From a virus: DNA of 43,005 nt. Shown piece after piece: positions 18,929-27,787 of the stretch. Below the pieces are notes generated by a model, which saw nothing but the letters and a program-made list of their open reading frames with translations, did no database searches and had not been told where the DNA came from. Location of the stretch: IMG/VR virus record IMGVR_UViG_3300030060_004770, positions 1 to 43,005 of that record; one strand, written 5' to 3'. The translations under genes and the position numbers were made by a program. The stretch's first letter is position 1. Each line of letters starts with the position of its first letter.

Positions 18929-20413
18929 TTACTTCATTAACATAAAGTTATTAGCACCTTGAGTAATCAAACATCTTTCAGATAAGAAGTGTACGTTCAT
19001 CGCATCTAAAGAAGTTGTAGCTGCACCAACAGAACCAGTAACCCAAGTTTTGAATCGTCTGTTATCTGTTTGTGAAGCTCTATAACGAACATGTAAGAAA
19101 GGTCTCTTAAGATTTTTTCCTAACATTTCATCATAAACAGAAGATACACCAGCAGGAATCATAACCCCTCTGATAGCATTAACTTTATCAAAGTCGTTAA
19201 TTGAACCTCTAGTACCTTTGTCGTTTAAGTATTTCCAGTCAGACTTGTAGAAGTCATAAGAACCTCTTCTGAAACCAGAGAAACCTAAATTAAGTGCCAT
19301 ATCTTCTGAGTTGTTAAATACTCCGTAAGAAGTACCACCAGCTCCGTAAGAATTCATACCAGCTAACATGTCATCAATAGCTAAAGCAGTAGCTCTATTA
19401 GTAAACATCATGTTTTCTTCAATAGCACCTTGTCTATCAAATTCAGCAAGTATTGCATCGAACTCAGCTAAATCAGTAGCAGCATTAACACCAGTTACAC
19501 CAGTAGTAATATTACCTCTTGATTCGATAGCAGCGAATAAACCTTCAGTACCTACGCTTGAAGCAGGATTAGAAGAGTCGTTTGCAAGTGCAGTGTCAAC
19601 AACGTTGTCGTTAGAACCTTTAACACCTTCAATCATTGCCATCTCAATGTAGTCAGTAAATCTTGATCTAGTATCACCTTCAGCTTTTAAATACCATAGG
19701 TAACCTGATTGACCAGCTTCACCAGTTACTTCAACCCAACCAATTCTAGATGTATCAGAACCAGAAACTTGATAAAAGTCTTTCATGATTATTGGCTTGT
19801 TTGAGTAAGACTTGAAAGAAGGCTCGTTAGCAGTATGATTTTCACTACCATTGTAGTTGTCTCCTTTTTTGTACTCAGAACCATAAACCATAATAACAGC
19901 TAAGTCGTTATCAGCCATACCAATTCTAGTATCTTCTAAATCATTAGAGTTATAAGGAGCTACAGTAATATCGTTTGCAGCACCACTAACTTTAATTGCG
20001 CTAACATAACCTTTTATTGTAACACTTTTAGTAGAGTTAGCTAAAATAACAGTGTCACCTTTTCTAATACCATGATCGTTAGAATATGTAGCATTAGTAT
20101 CAACGTGTCCTGATATTTCTACTAAATTAGCAGAAGCGTCCTTAATATTACAAGTGTAAGTTAAGTGAAGTCTTCCTTGCTCAGACCAAATAACCTGATC
20201 TGATTGCATAGCTTCTTCCGCACCTACTTGAGATAAGAAACCTGAAATAGTTCTTTTACCAAAAACCTCAGCTTCTTTCTCCATTAAGTCTGGAAGATAC
20301 TGTTGAGACCAGTCGTTAGTCCCGTTTGTAAAGTCTAGGTAGTTAGTTGAAAACGCTTGTTGTACCGTTGCTGGTACCGCGTTTAACAAACCACCAGGAT
20401 TTGAAATTGCCAT
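18929..20413 (-). CDS. Major capsid protein (494 aa)
   Basis: A 494-residue protein lying downstream of terminase, portal and scaffold candidate, the standard place for the major capsid protein. The N-terminus (ISNPGGLLNAVPATVQQAF, then STNYLDFTNGTNDWSQQYLP) and DQVIWSEQGRLHLTY match my memory of capsid proteins from marine and crAss-like phages, which have the HK97 fold. The C-terminus has SVYDEMLGKNLKRPFLHVRYR. It has a more balanced composition and more GC-rich third positions than nearby genes, as expected for a highly expressed protein. It is followed by a strong intrinsic terminator. No prohead protease gene was found in the window, so cleavage of its N-terminus is uncertain. Confidence 0.88.
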   Translation of the reverse strand: MAISNPGGLLNAVPATVQQAFSTNYLDFTNGTNDWSQQYLPDLMEKEAEVFGKRTISGFLSQVGAEEAMQSDQVIWSEQGRLHLTYTCNIKDASANLVEISGHVDTNATYSNDHGIRKGDTVILANSTKSVTIKGYVSAIKVSGAANDITVAPYNSNDLEDTRIGMADNDLAVIMVYGSEYKKGDNYNGSENHTANEPSFKSYSNKPIIMKDFYQVSGSDTSRIGWVEVTGEAGQSGYLWYLKAEGDTRSRFTDYIEMAMIEGVKGSNDNVVDTALANDSSNPASSVGTEGLFAAIESRGNITTGVTGVNAATDLAEFDAILAEFDRQGAIEENMMFTNRATALAIDDMLAGMNSYGAGGTSYGVFNNSEDMALNLGFSGFRRGSYDFYKSDWKYLNDKGTRGSINDFDKVNAIRGVMIPAGVSSVYDEMLGKNLKRPFLHVRYRASQTDNRRFKTWVTGSVGAATTSLDAMNVHFLSERCLITQGANNFMLMK

Positions 20414-20433
20414 AATAAATAATTTTTAAATTG

Positions 20434-21654
20434 TTAATTTTTGTTTTTAATTTTAAACTTAAAATCAGCAGTGTTATCACCTAGCACTTTTACTTTAATT
20501 CCACCAGCTTCAACAACTCCGTGTTGTTGTCTAGGATCCATATTAATATTTTTTCCTTTTTCAACACTTTGTTTTAAAGCATCAGCTTGTCCTTGTTCGT
20601 AAAAATGTTTTGCAATAGCATCAGCGTTCATTGCTGTAAAAAAAGATTTATGATAACCCGCAGCATCTGACATCTCGTTGTTTTTATCAAGAAACTTTCC
20701 TATAAAATTACTTATGTCGCTTTGTGTTTCCTTAACCTTGTTAGCATCTTGAACGTTATACCTAAATTTCTTATCACCAACTTTATATTCAAAACCTTTG
20801 AAATCATCAGTAAAAAGATTATTTGTTTTTTCGTTAAAAATGTTAACACGTTGTTCTACACCTTTTTTAGTTTCTGCCTCTTCTTTTTGATATCTGTTGA
20901 AAAAATCTACAGCTTTTTGTTGCTCTGCCGTAAGTTTGCTTCCAGCTTTGATATCTTCGTAATATTTAGACTTTAGCCCGTCTAGGTGGCTTTTAGCGCT
21001 GGCAACTTGCTCTTTTAACGCTAATTTTTTTCTTTGTATTTCTACCTCATCATCTCTTTGTTCATCAAAAGAAAATTGGTCTTTCATTAAAAAACTAATT
21101 TCTTCACTATTTAAATGAGGTTTTGTTTGTTTATAATACTCTTCTAATAAAGATAGATTATCTAACTCACTATAATCCTGATTTAACTTAACATAATCGC
21201 TTATGTCACCGCCAGTTTCTTTTATAAAGTTAACTAGCTTTTCTACATTTTCAGGTAATGGTTCTTGTTTTTCTACTTGTGGTTCTTCAGCTACTTGCTT
21301 CGTAGGCGTTGGCTTATCTTGTACGCTGTCGGAGACTTTTTCTCCGGTAGGTTTTTCATCTGTTGTTTCGATGATTTCTTCGACCACTTTTTCGCTAGTC
21401 TTGGATTCGTCGCGTACAGGAACCTCATCTGTGCTTTGCTCTGGAACGGCATCTTCTTTTGTTTTAGTTGTTGATAAATCTACTTTTGTTATAGTCGGCT
21501 CGCTTAAATTTTGCGCCGGCATTTTCATTTTTGCTTTAACTTTAGTAACGTTACCTTTAGTTTCGTTACCAACAGGTTGTTTTTCAACCTTTTCTTTTAC
21601 TTTTATTTTACCAACCTCGTTATCTACGATTGGTGTTTCTTTTTTTTCTGCCAT
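20434..21654 (-). CDS. Scaffolding protein candidate (406 aa)
   Basis: A 406-residue, highly charged protein directly upstream of the capsid gene. Residues 1-135 are a disordered Lys/Glu/Pro/Thr/Val-rich segment. Residues ~140-290 are helical and coiled-coil-like (QRKKLALKEQVASAKSHLD, KGVEQRVNIFNEKTNN). The C-terminus is short and basic (FKFKIKNKN). This arrangement, with an acidic flexible N-part, central coiled coil and basic C-tail that can touch the capsid protein, is typical of phage scaffolding proteins, as is the order portal-scaffold-capsid. There is no sequence signature for scaffold proteins, so the call depends on composition and context. Confidence 0.72.
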   Translation of the reverse strand: MAEKKETPIVDNEVGKIKVKEKVEKQPVGNETKGNVTKVKAKMKMPAQNLSEPTITKVDLSTTKTKEDAVPEQSTDEVPVRDESKTSEKVVEEIIETTDEKPTGEKVSDSVQDKPTPTKQVAEEPQVEKQEPLPENVEKLVNFIKETGGDISDYVKLNQDYSELDNLSLLEEYYKQTKPHLNSEEISFLMKDQFSFDEQRDDEVEIQRKKLALKEQVASAKSHLDGLKSKYYEDIKAGSKLTAEQQKAVDFFNRYQKEEAETKKGVEQRVNIFNEKTNNLFTDDFKGFEYKVGDKKFRYNVQDANKVKETQSDISNFIGKFLDKNNEMSDAAGYHKSFFTAMNADAIAKHFYEQGQADALKQSVEKGKNINMDPRQQHGVVEAGGIKVKVLGDNTADFKFKIKNKN

Positions 21655-21681
21655 AATATAATATAATAATAGTTAATAAAT

Positions 21682-24102
21682 TTACTGTTGTATACCAGGT
21701 AGTCCTACGCCACCTCCTAATACGTCGTTACCTGAAGACTCAAAATTTCTAGGCGGACCACCATCTGTTCTTTGGTTTATCATTTCACTTTGCTGTGAAG
21801 CTTGTATCCTAGTTCTTTCGTCTTTACGGTTTTCTTTTTCAGAGTCTCTATCTTTAATCGTTTGTACCTCTGCTTGCTTTAATTGCATGTTATAATTAAA
21901 CTCTAGCTCCATCAATTGTTTTTTAAGATCTGTTTCTTGCATCATTTTTTGACCATCAAATTGAGCTTTAGCTTGTTCTAACTGTATTTGCGCTTGTGTT
22001 AAAGCTTGTTGCTTTTGTACTTCGTTTTGTGCTTGTGCTTGTTGTTGTTGCATTTGAGCTTGAGACTGAGCCTGTATATTTTGTTGTTGCATTAGTTGAT
22101 CACGCTCCATTTTCTTTTTTCTACGTATTTTAAGAACTTGATTAGCTAATTTTACATTTCTTATTTCTCTAACATCAATAGCGTCTTCAAGATCTATGCT
22201 TTGTTGTTGTAGCGCCATTTGTATGTTTTGTTCTAACATTGCTTTTTCTTCTTCATCTGGCAATAACTCAATAAAAATACCAAAGTCGTGTAAATGTAAT
22301 TGGCTTATTTCTTCTAACGTAGCAACGTTATGTATACCTATACCTCTTATAAAAGCATCTCTTGTTGGTGAGTATTCTATAATATCAGAAACTCTAAGTG
22401 ACAAACACTCTGCGGTAGAAGCTGTTAAAAATAAACCAGCTTGCAATATATGTCTAGTAGCTGTATTACTATTTGCAGCCGCTAACTTCTGCACACCAAC
22501 TAAAGCGTATTTATCAGGCATACTACCATCTCTAGCTTCGTTTAATCCTGTTACATCACGAATCATTTGTAAATAGTAATTGTAGTTAGCAATAAGGGCT
22601 TGCATTTTATTACCAGCGCCTTGACCACCAGATATTTCTTGAATAGGTACTTTACCAGGGTTCATATCACCTTCCTGGTTTAACGATCTACCAATTATAC
22701 TACCTGTTTGAAAAAACATGTTTAACGCTTCTTGTGGGTTGTAGTTTGTGCCGTTACCTAAATCTATTTCAGCTAAACCGTCAGCATCTAAATAAACACC
22801 ATCTGGCACCATACGCGCTAAAACTTGTTGTAGTTTAAGATGTGTTAGTTGTATCATGTCAGCAAAACCAGTTATTCTACTTACAATAGACTCTATTTTA
22901 CCTTCATACATACGTGGTGCTACAATGCTGTAATTCATTTTAACTTTATTGTAATCACTCTTAGAACGCATCATATTTTTAGCCATTTCCCACTTTAATA
23001 ATCTTTCTGTACCTAATATTAAAGCTCCTTCATATAAAGTTTCTATTGACTTTGATATTTTACTATAATCACCTTGCATTGTGTCAGGCGGATCAAAGCT
23101 GTCGTCTTTTTCAATTAATTTTTCACTACCAGTACCTGTTGTTTTAACTTTATAAACTTGATTCATATAAGTTTTGTAGTTAAAATACAACACCTGTAAA
23201 GTGTTTTCATCTTCCTTATCATAGTCGTGCCTATTGTTATAGTTAGATCTATTATAAGATTTATTAGCCATTATTTCTTCTAAGTCTTCTTGTGTTAGAT
23301 GTGGAAATTGTTTAGCAAGTTCATTTATAGGTATTGTTTTAACTTCACCTACATAATATATGTCTTCAAAATAAGGAGATTCTGTATAGGAATATACAAG
23401 GTTGGCTGGATCAACATACTCTACGGTTACACCTTCTGATGTTGTAAAGTTTGTTTTAGTAGCACCAATACCAATAGTTGCAAGATCGTAATAAAAACGT
23501 TTTTTAGTAAGCTCGTAATTACTACCATCTAAAAGCACGTTTATTGCTTGTTCGTTTGCTAGCTCAACGTTTTGTTTGTACGTTAGCTGCATGTGTAGTT
23601 TTAATTCTTCTTCTGTTTCTGGTAACTCTTCTGGATCTGTACTGTATAAATCAACGTTAAAAGCTTGCATAGCGTACTCGTTTAAATCTTTTGCACGCAT
23701 ATCGTCTAGTATGGCTTTCATATAGCTAGTACGCTTGTTAACACCATACGGATCTTGACAATAGGCTTTTATATCATACATTCTTTGTGACATACCGTTT
23801 ACTAGTATATCAACAAATTTAGGTATAATAGGTACAGGTTTCCAGTCAAGATTTAAGTAGCTTAAGTCACCATTTATAGATAATTCGTCTTTATACTTTT
23901 GTATTGACTGTTCTCCTCTAGCGTATAATCTTAAATTATGAAAATTATTTACGTTAGATCTATATCTATTTAAATTTCTGTCTTCGTTAAACCACTCTTG
24001 TTCTATAGCTTTTGCAACTTTTAAACCATATTCATAGCTTACTTTTTCTGCATCACTAACAACTTGGCTAGGAAAAGAATTTGAATTTACCGATCTTGCC
24101 AT
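21682..24102 (-). CDS. Portal protein (crAss-like, 806 aa)
   Basis: An 806-residue protein two bases after the large terminase stop. The region GLNEARDGSMPDKYALVGVQ, continuing with KLAAANSNTATRHIL (about residues 520-555), is a hallmark I recognise from crAss-like portals. The dodecameric portal forms the DNA entry ring and docks the terminase and the connector rings. Residues ~665-760 are an unusually Gln/Ala-rich coiled coil (QAQSQAQMQQQQAQAQNEV), and the C-terminus is a Gly-rich tail. A long C-terminal barrel or crown of this kind occurs in P22-type portals. Its length is close to that of crAss-like portals. Confidence 0.88.
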   Translation of the reverse strand: MARSVNSNSFPSQVVSDAEKVSYEYGLKVAKAIEQEWFNEDRNLNRYRSNVNNFHNLRLYARGEQSIQKYKDELSINGDLSYLNLDWKPVPIIPKFVDILVNGMSQRMYDIKAYCQDPYGVNKRTSYMKAILDDMRAKDLNEYAMQAFNVDLYSTDPEELPETEEELKLHMQLTYKQNVELANEQAINVLLDGSNYELTKKRFYYDLATIGIGATKTNFTTSEGVTVEYVDPANLVYSYTESPYFEDIYYVGEVKTIPINELAKQFPHLTQEDLEEIMANKSYNRSNYNNRHDYDKEDENTLQVLYFNYKTYMNQVYKVKTTGTGSEKLIEKDDSFDPPDTMQGDYSKISKSIETLYEGALILGTERLLKWEMAKNMMRSKSDYNKVKMNYSIVAPRMYEGKIESIVSRITGFADMIQLTHLKLQQVLARMVPDGVYLDADGLAEIDLGNGTNYNPQEALNMFFQTGSIIGRSLNQEGDMNPGKVPIQEISGGQGAGNKMQALIANYNYYLQMIRDVTGLNEARDGSMPDKYALVGVQKLAAANSNTATRHILQAGLFLTASTAECLSLRVSDIIEYSPTRDAFIRGIGIHNVATLEEISQLHLHDFGIFIELLPDEEEKAMLEQNIQMALQQQSIDLEDAIDVREIRNVKLANQVLKIRRKKKMERDQLMQQQNIQAQSQAQMQQQQAQAQNEVQKQQALTQAQIQLEQAKAQFDGQKMMQETDLKKQLMELEFNYNMQLKQAEVQTIKDRDSEKENRKDERTRIQASQQSEMINQRTDGGPPRNFESSGNDVLGGGVGLPGIQQ

Positions 24103-24104
24103 AT

Positions 24105-26324
24105 TTATTGTTTAATTATTTTCGACATATTACCCATGTTTGAATATTTAGATATGTGAATATCTAGTTTTGGTTTTTCTACTGTAGCATTTGGTTTGTA
24201 TAAATGTCTATTACAAGCCATAACTGCTAACCCACTACTTATTGTTGCGTCGAACTTTGTTCTTTTTGTTATATCAAATCTTGCCCAATCATTTAAAGTA
24301 CCATTAAAACACATATTACCAAAAGTACCATCACCTCTTATACCAACATGGTCTTGTATATACATTTCAATAGCAGCTGCGTGAGCTTGTTTTATATCTT
24401 CGCTTGAGTTTGGTATACCACCTATTTCTTTTTCAGCAACAGATAGTTTGTTCCAAATTTTATCAGGCCTATTCATGCTAAAACCTCTATAACCTCTACG
24501 TCTTAAATAATATAAAAGTCGAGGTTTATTGTTCTCTGCTAACATTGGCATACCGTAAAAAACTAACGCCATTAAAACATCTTCAAAAAATATATCAGCA
24601 GTTTGTGGTCTAGCTATGTACTCTAAAAAAAACTCATTTGCAGGTGCATCTTCCATGCTAAACTTAGTTAAACCATGTAAAGCACCCTTTGACCCTTTAC
24701 CATCTACAGTTCCTGATATATCATAACTATCACAACCAAACGCACCCATGTGCTCATTACCAGGATATCTTACACCGTTTTTTACAATTATATTGTTTTG
24801 TAAGTTTTGAGGAGGTGTCCAACTTATTTTAAATCTACCTTTTTGATCAGGATAAAATAAAACACTTGTATCTTTTACACCACCAACCCACTGAAAATTA
24901 CCACGAGTAATTCCTAATGTTCTTGACATTTCTTCGTTGTAATCTATTTGTTCGTATATTTTTACTAAGTTAAATATACTGTTTAAAGCTTCATCTCTAA
25001 ACGCATGCTCTTCTGTTTTTGGAAACTGGCGATAAAACTCGTTTAAAGCATCTTGATCGTTTTTTAAACCATCAGCTTCGTTTTGCCAGTGCTCTATAAT
25101 ACCATAATCAATTAGTTCACCGTCTGGGCCGAGTACATCTGTGTCAGGGTTATCAAATACAGGATATCCGTATTCATCAATAAATCCTTCGTAGTTCCAT
25201 TCCATTGGGACAAACAAAGAGTATAAACCAGATTTTGTCTGGCCATTTCTATTTCTTTGTGTGACATCGCTTGCGTTGTAAAGTTTTTTAAAATTGTCTC
25301 CACCTTTATCTAGTGCGTTTGAGGTCGAGCCCATCATACATTTACCAACTATTCTACTACCTAATCGTAAACATGTTTTAGTTACTCGCCAGTTATTTAA
25401 TATGTTATCAGGTCTTTCCCACTTACCACTTTCGTCGTGTACTAGTAAGTTAAGCTTTTCTCCATCATAGCTATTGTCACCTGTGTTTTTCCAATCAATA
25501 GTAGTATCAAGTCCAACCAAGTCTTCCTGCCTTTCGTTTGCAGTAATCTTTTTACGAGTAAACTTACTCGCAGGTACACGGTAAGCAAGTTCAGACTTAG
25601 GTCTGTCCATTCCATCTTGTATCGGTTTAAAGAAAAACGGATAGTTGACAGATATTGGTACAACTTTGTCGGTAAACATTTTTTTAGCATCAGCACCTGT
25701 TTTTGATAATATTCCAAATCTAGCATCACTTGATATTGTTGCTTGATTTACTGTTTCTGCAGAAGACATAAAAGAAAAACCAGAACGTCTGTTTTTAAGG
25801 TAACACATACCATAACATCTTTTATCTGCTTTACAAGCCTCCCAAAATATATAAAATATTCTGTTTGCTTCTCTATAGTCAGGTGCACCTACATCTATTT
25901 TACTCCATTGTAAGTACATATAATGTGTACCTGTTATATATGTTGGTTTATTATTATTCATAAACCAAAAACCTTCTTCTCTACGTTTAAACTCTTCGTC
26001 TATATAATCGAACCATTTATCTTTTGATTCTTCTGGATAAGCTCTCCAATCAAATATATTTTTAAGCTTTGATAATTCTTTTGGATATTCTATTTTTTCC
26101 CACTTGTTGTTTCCGTGCAAATACACTTTTTTCGGTTGAGCTGGCAACCCAATTCGCAAATTTTGAATCTCCACCACTTGTCCAATTTTTCCAGTTTTAG
26201 AGATAACCACGATATCATGTTCTTTATTGTACCCATATTTCCATTTTTTACTTTTGTTAAGCCTATTAATTGTCGTCTTTTTTATAGGCTCTATTATTTT
26301 TATTAATGTTTGCTCGTATTTCAT
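24105..26324 (-). CDS. terL: Terminase large subunit (crAss-like, 739 aa)
   Basis: A 739-residue DNA-packaging motor. The N-terminal segment NKPTYITGTHYMYLQWSKID precedes the ATPase, as in crAss-like terminases. A variant Walker A (KNRRSGFSFMSS, ~residue 180) lacks the GKT triad and is replaced by RRSGFS. Walker B is LLVHDESGKW (~295). The RNase H-like nuclease has motif I GCDSYDISGT (~530), an FFEDVLMALVFYG segment (~575) and motif III KFDATISSGLA (~690). The start overlaps the stop of the small terminase candidate by ATGA, showing coupled translation. The protein cuts the concatemer and drives DNA through the portal encoded next door. Confidence 0.92.
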   Translation of the reverse strand: MKYEQTLIKIIEPIKKTTINRLNKSKKWKYGYNKEHDIVVISKTGKIGQVVEIQNLRIGLPAQPKKVYLHGNNKWEKIEYPKELSKLKNIFDWRAYPEESKDKWFDYIDEEFKRREEGFWFMNNNKPTYITGTHYMYLQWSKIDVGAPDYREANRIFYIFWEACKADKRCYGMCYLKNRRSGFSFMSSAETVNQATISSDARFGILSKTGADAKKMFTDKVVPISVNYPFFFKPIQDGMDRPKSELAYRVPASKFTRKKITANERQEDLVGLDTTIDWKNTGDNSYDGEKLNLLVHDESGKWERPDNILNNWRVTKTCLRLGSRIVGKCMMGSTSNALDKGGDNFKKLYNASDVTQRNRNGQTKSGLYSLFVPMEWNYEGFIDEYGYPVFDNPDTDVLGPDGELIDYGIIEHWQNEADGLKNDQDALNEFYRQFPKTEEHAFRDEALNSIFNLVKIYEQIDYNEEMSRTLGITRGNFQWVGGVKDTSVLFYPDQKGRFKISWTPPQNLQNNIIVKNGVRYPGNEHMGAFGCDSYDISGTVDGKGSKGALHGLTKFSMEDAPANEFFLEYIARPQTADIFFEDVLMALVFYGMPMLAENNKPRLLYYLRRRGYRGFSMNRPDKIWNKLSVAEKEIGGIPNSSEDIKQAHAAAIEMYIQDHVGIRGDGTFGNMCFNGTLNDWARFDITKRTKFDATISSGLAVMACNRHLYKPNATVEKPKLDIHISKYSNMGNMSKIIKQ

Positions 26325-26599
26325 TTTGATCTTCCTTCTGCAAATCCTTTAAATACTCTTTCTTTTTTTTCTTCAGGGTCTTTGCCTTCCAAAATGTTTT
26401 CTTCTTCTTGAATTCTATTAAGTATTTCAAACGCATCAAAGATAGCTAGCTTTTTTGTAGCTGCAGCATTTTTTAATCTATCAGCAGAAACATCATCTTC
26501 TGTGTTAGTAATAATTTTTTCTTTTGCAACGTTGATAAGTTCTTCAACGGCTCTATGCCCAGCTTGGATTATAAGTTTCTTCGTTTCCTTGATATTCAT
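26321..26599 (-). CDS. Terminase small subunit candidate (92 aa)
   Basis: A 92-residue helical protein beginning MNIKETKKLIIQAGHRAVEE, with SADRLKNAAATKKLAIFDAF and a charged C-terminus. It lies immediately upstream of the large terminase with an ATGA overlap, the usual place for the small subunit that binds the packaging site. I chose the ATG at 26597-26599 because an upstream in-frame ATG at 26684 would extend deep into the previous gene and encode sequence unlike a protein N-terminus. With this start the overlap with the upstream Cpn10-like gene is 47 bases. No clear helix-turn-helix was identified, so this is mainly a positional call. Confidence 0.68.
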   Translation of the reverse strand: MNIKETKKLIIQAGHRAVEELINVAKEKIITNTEDDVSADRLKNAAATKKLAIFDAFEILNRIQEEENILEGKDPEEKKERVFKGFAEGRSK

Positions 26600-27134
26600 A
26601 TTTAATTGTAATAAAATTTGATAAAACTCGGTACAGTCTTTCACCATCAACAATAAACTCGTATTCACTGTTGGGTCTAAAACCAATTAAATCACCAACG
26701 TTTACTGTTCCATCTGAGTACTTAACAATACCTTGTAAGGGTTTTTCTTTTTTAATATTAAATTTATCTGTAGCTTTTAAAGGTTTAACCCAACAATAAC
26801 CTTTTGGTGTTCTCCACTCCCAAAATCTTTTGTATAAAAATATTTGATCGTGGTTTACTAAATATGTTTTTTCGTCAAAATAACTTCTACTATTTTTTTC
26901 TTCACCATTTATGTTATGCCATCTACGAAAAACATTATGATGAACTATGATATCATCTCCGGCTTCTATATCTGTTTCACCAATAATTGGAGTTGATATA
27001 ACTTTTGCTTTTCTATTTACATATTGATGATTAAATATTTCAGTGTTAAGTATTAATTCTGAATCACCAACTTTTTTACTATTATTATATCTATCTCCAC
27101 TTGGTGCTACAACAAAGTTGTAAACACTTTTCAT
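26553..27134 (-). CDS. Second Cpn10 (GroES)-like protein (193 aa)
   Basis: A 193-residue protein, twice the length of GroES. It shows the Cpn10 pattern: YNFVVAPSGD at the start, a candidate mobile loop with a hydrophobic tripeptide (VGDSELILNTE), KAKVISTPI, AGDDIIVHHNVFRRW, and a second beta segment (VNVGDLIGFRPNSEYEFIV, then DGERLYRVL). The family logic is: roof strand, mobile loop that docks on GroEL, G-x-V turn, G-D-x-V/I-x-Y/F. A true GroES lies 3.6 kb upstream in the same operon. This one could be a specialised co-chaperonin for phage proteins, as gp31 is in T4, or a Cpn10-fold structural protein. It follows the 42-residue membrane gene with an ATGA overlap. Confidence 0.6.
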   Translation of the reverse strand: MKSVYNFVVAPSGDRYNNSKKVGDSELILNTEIFNHQYVNRKAKVISTPIIGETDIEAGDDIIVHHNVFRRWHNINGEEKNSRSYFDEKTYLVNHDQIFLYKRFWEWRTPKGYCWVKPLKATDKFNIKKEKPLQGIVKYSDGTVNVGDLIGFRPNSEYEFIVDGERLYRVLSNFITIKYEYQGNEETYNPSWA

Positions 27135-27259
27135 TTTTTTGTTTTATTCTTAATAGTTGCGATTGTGTAACTTACAATAGGCGCAAATACTATTAGCCAA
27201 AATAAATTAGGATGTGGTTCTCCACACATACCTGTTGCGTGTTTTAAAAATTCTACCAT
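27131..27259 (-). CDS. Single-span membrane microprotein with CGEPHPN motif (42 aa)
   Basis: A 42-residue protein starting MVEFLKHATGMCGEPHPN, then one transmembrane helix (LFWLIVFAPIVSYTIATI, residues ~19-36) and a Lys-rich end (KNKTKK). The short N-terminus, single helix and basic tail are compatible with a pinholin or an envelope-associated accessory protein, but no function is established. I remember small CGEPHP-type membrane proteins in other marine phages. The stop overlaps the start of the Cpn10-like gene (ATGA), which supports it as a real gene. Confidence 0.72.
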   Translation of the reverse strand: MVEFLKHATGMCGEPHPNLFWLIVFAPIVSYTIATIKNKTKK

Positions 27260-27262
27260 TTG

Positions 27263-27484
27263 TCAATACTCTAAGTTATATTCAACACTTACAGCCATAT
27301 TTTTGTTAAAGTCTTTCCAAGGCAAAACCTCGTTTTTCTTTTTTATATAAATAGAATATTTATCTGCCTCTTCTATTATATCACAAATAACATGACCGCC
27401 ATACACTTCTTGCCCAACGGCATAGTGCATGGCATCATTTTTATAATTTTTACCTATTGATATTTTACGAATCAGCTTTGACAT
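27263..27484 (-). CDS. Conserved small late protein, function unknown (73 aa)
   Basis: A 73-residue protein starting MSKLIRKISIGKNYKNDAMH. It continues with YAVGQEVYGGHVICDIIEE, KYSIYIKKKNEVLPWKDFN and a hydrophobic end. It looks like a small beta-rich domain. I recall similar small proteins in other marine phages but no function. The start at 27482-27484 is preferred over an in-frame ATG 24 bases upstream, which would add only a basic MLQKKKRK and lengthen the overlap with the preceding gene from 20 to 44 bases. It ends 3 bases before the start of the membrane microprotein gene. Confidence 0.68.
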   Translation of the reverse strand: MSKLIRKISIGKNYKNDAMHYAVGQEVYGGHVICDIIEEADKYSIYIKKKNEVLPWKDFNKNMAVSVEYNLEY

Positions 27485-27758
27485 TTTCCTCTTCTTTTTC
27501 TGGAGCATAAGCTATTTCACCTGTTTGAATGTTAACGTTGTCAGTGCCGTATTTATTTACAAACTCAGTTCTTATTTCCTCCACATTAGCTTGTACTTTT
27601 TGCATAGCTACTAAAGCAGCATACTTTTGTACCTCTACTCTACCAACATCAGCTGTTAACCTGTCAATAGTTCTTATTGTTGATTGTAATTTTACTAACT
27701 CTTCGTCAGTAATTTTTTCTGGTTTAGTAAAATCAATTACTTCTTCTTTTTTTGCCAT
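27465..27758 (-). CDS. Coiled-coil late protein (97 aa)
   Basis: A 97-residue protein. Residues ~15-70 form a long amphipathic helix (EELVKLQSTIRTIDRLTADV, then EVQKYAALVAMQKVQANVEE), followed by a short acidic C-terminal tail. It has no Cys, membrane segment or catalytic motif. It is small, with oligomerising-helix character and placed ahead of the packaging genes, so it could be a minor head or assembly factor. Function is unknown. It overlaps the following gene by 20 bases. Confidence 0.72.
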   Translation of the reverse strand: MAKKEEVIDFTKPEKITDEELVKLQSTIRTIDRLTADVGRVEVQKYAALVAMQKVQANVEEIRTEFVNKYGTDNVNIQTGEIAYAPEKEEENVKADS

Positions 27759-27787
27759 TTTATTTAATTTAATTAGTTAATATTTAT

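Noticed and set aside
21203-21661. 152-codon plus-strand frame opposite the scaffold gene
   Set aside because: Ser/Phe/Thr-rich composition is the mirror of the Glu/Lys-rich scaffold coding strand, and the minus gene is supported by order and spacing.
26600-26686. Longer start for the small terminase candidate
   Set aside because: The extra 29 residues come from the other frame of the Cpn10-like gene. The ATG at 26599 gives a natural N-terminus.
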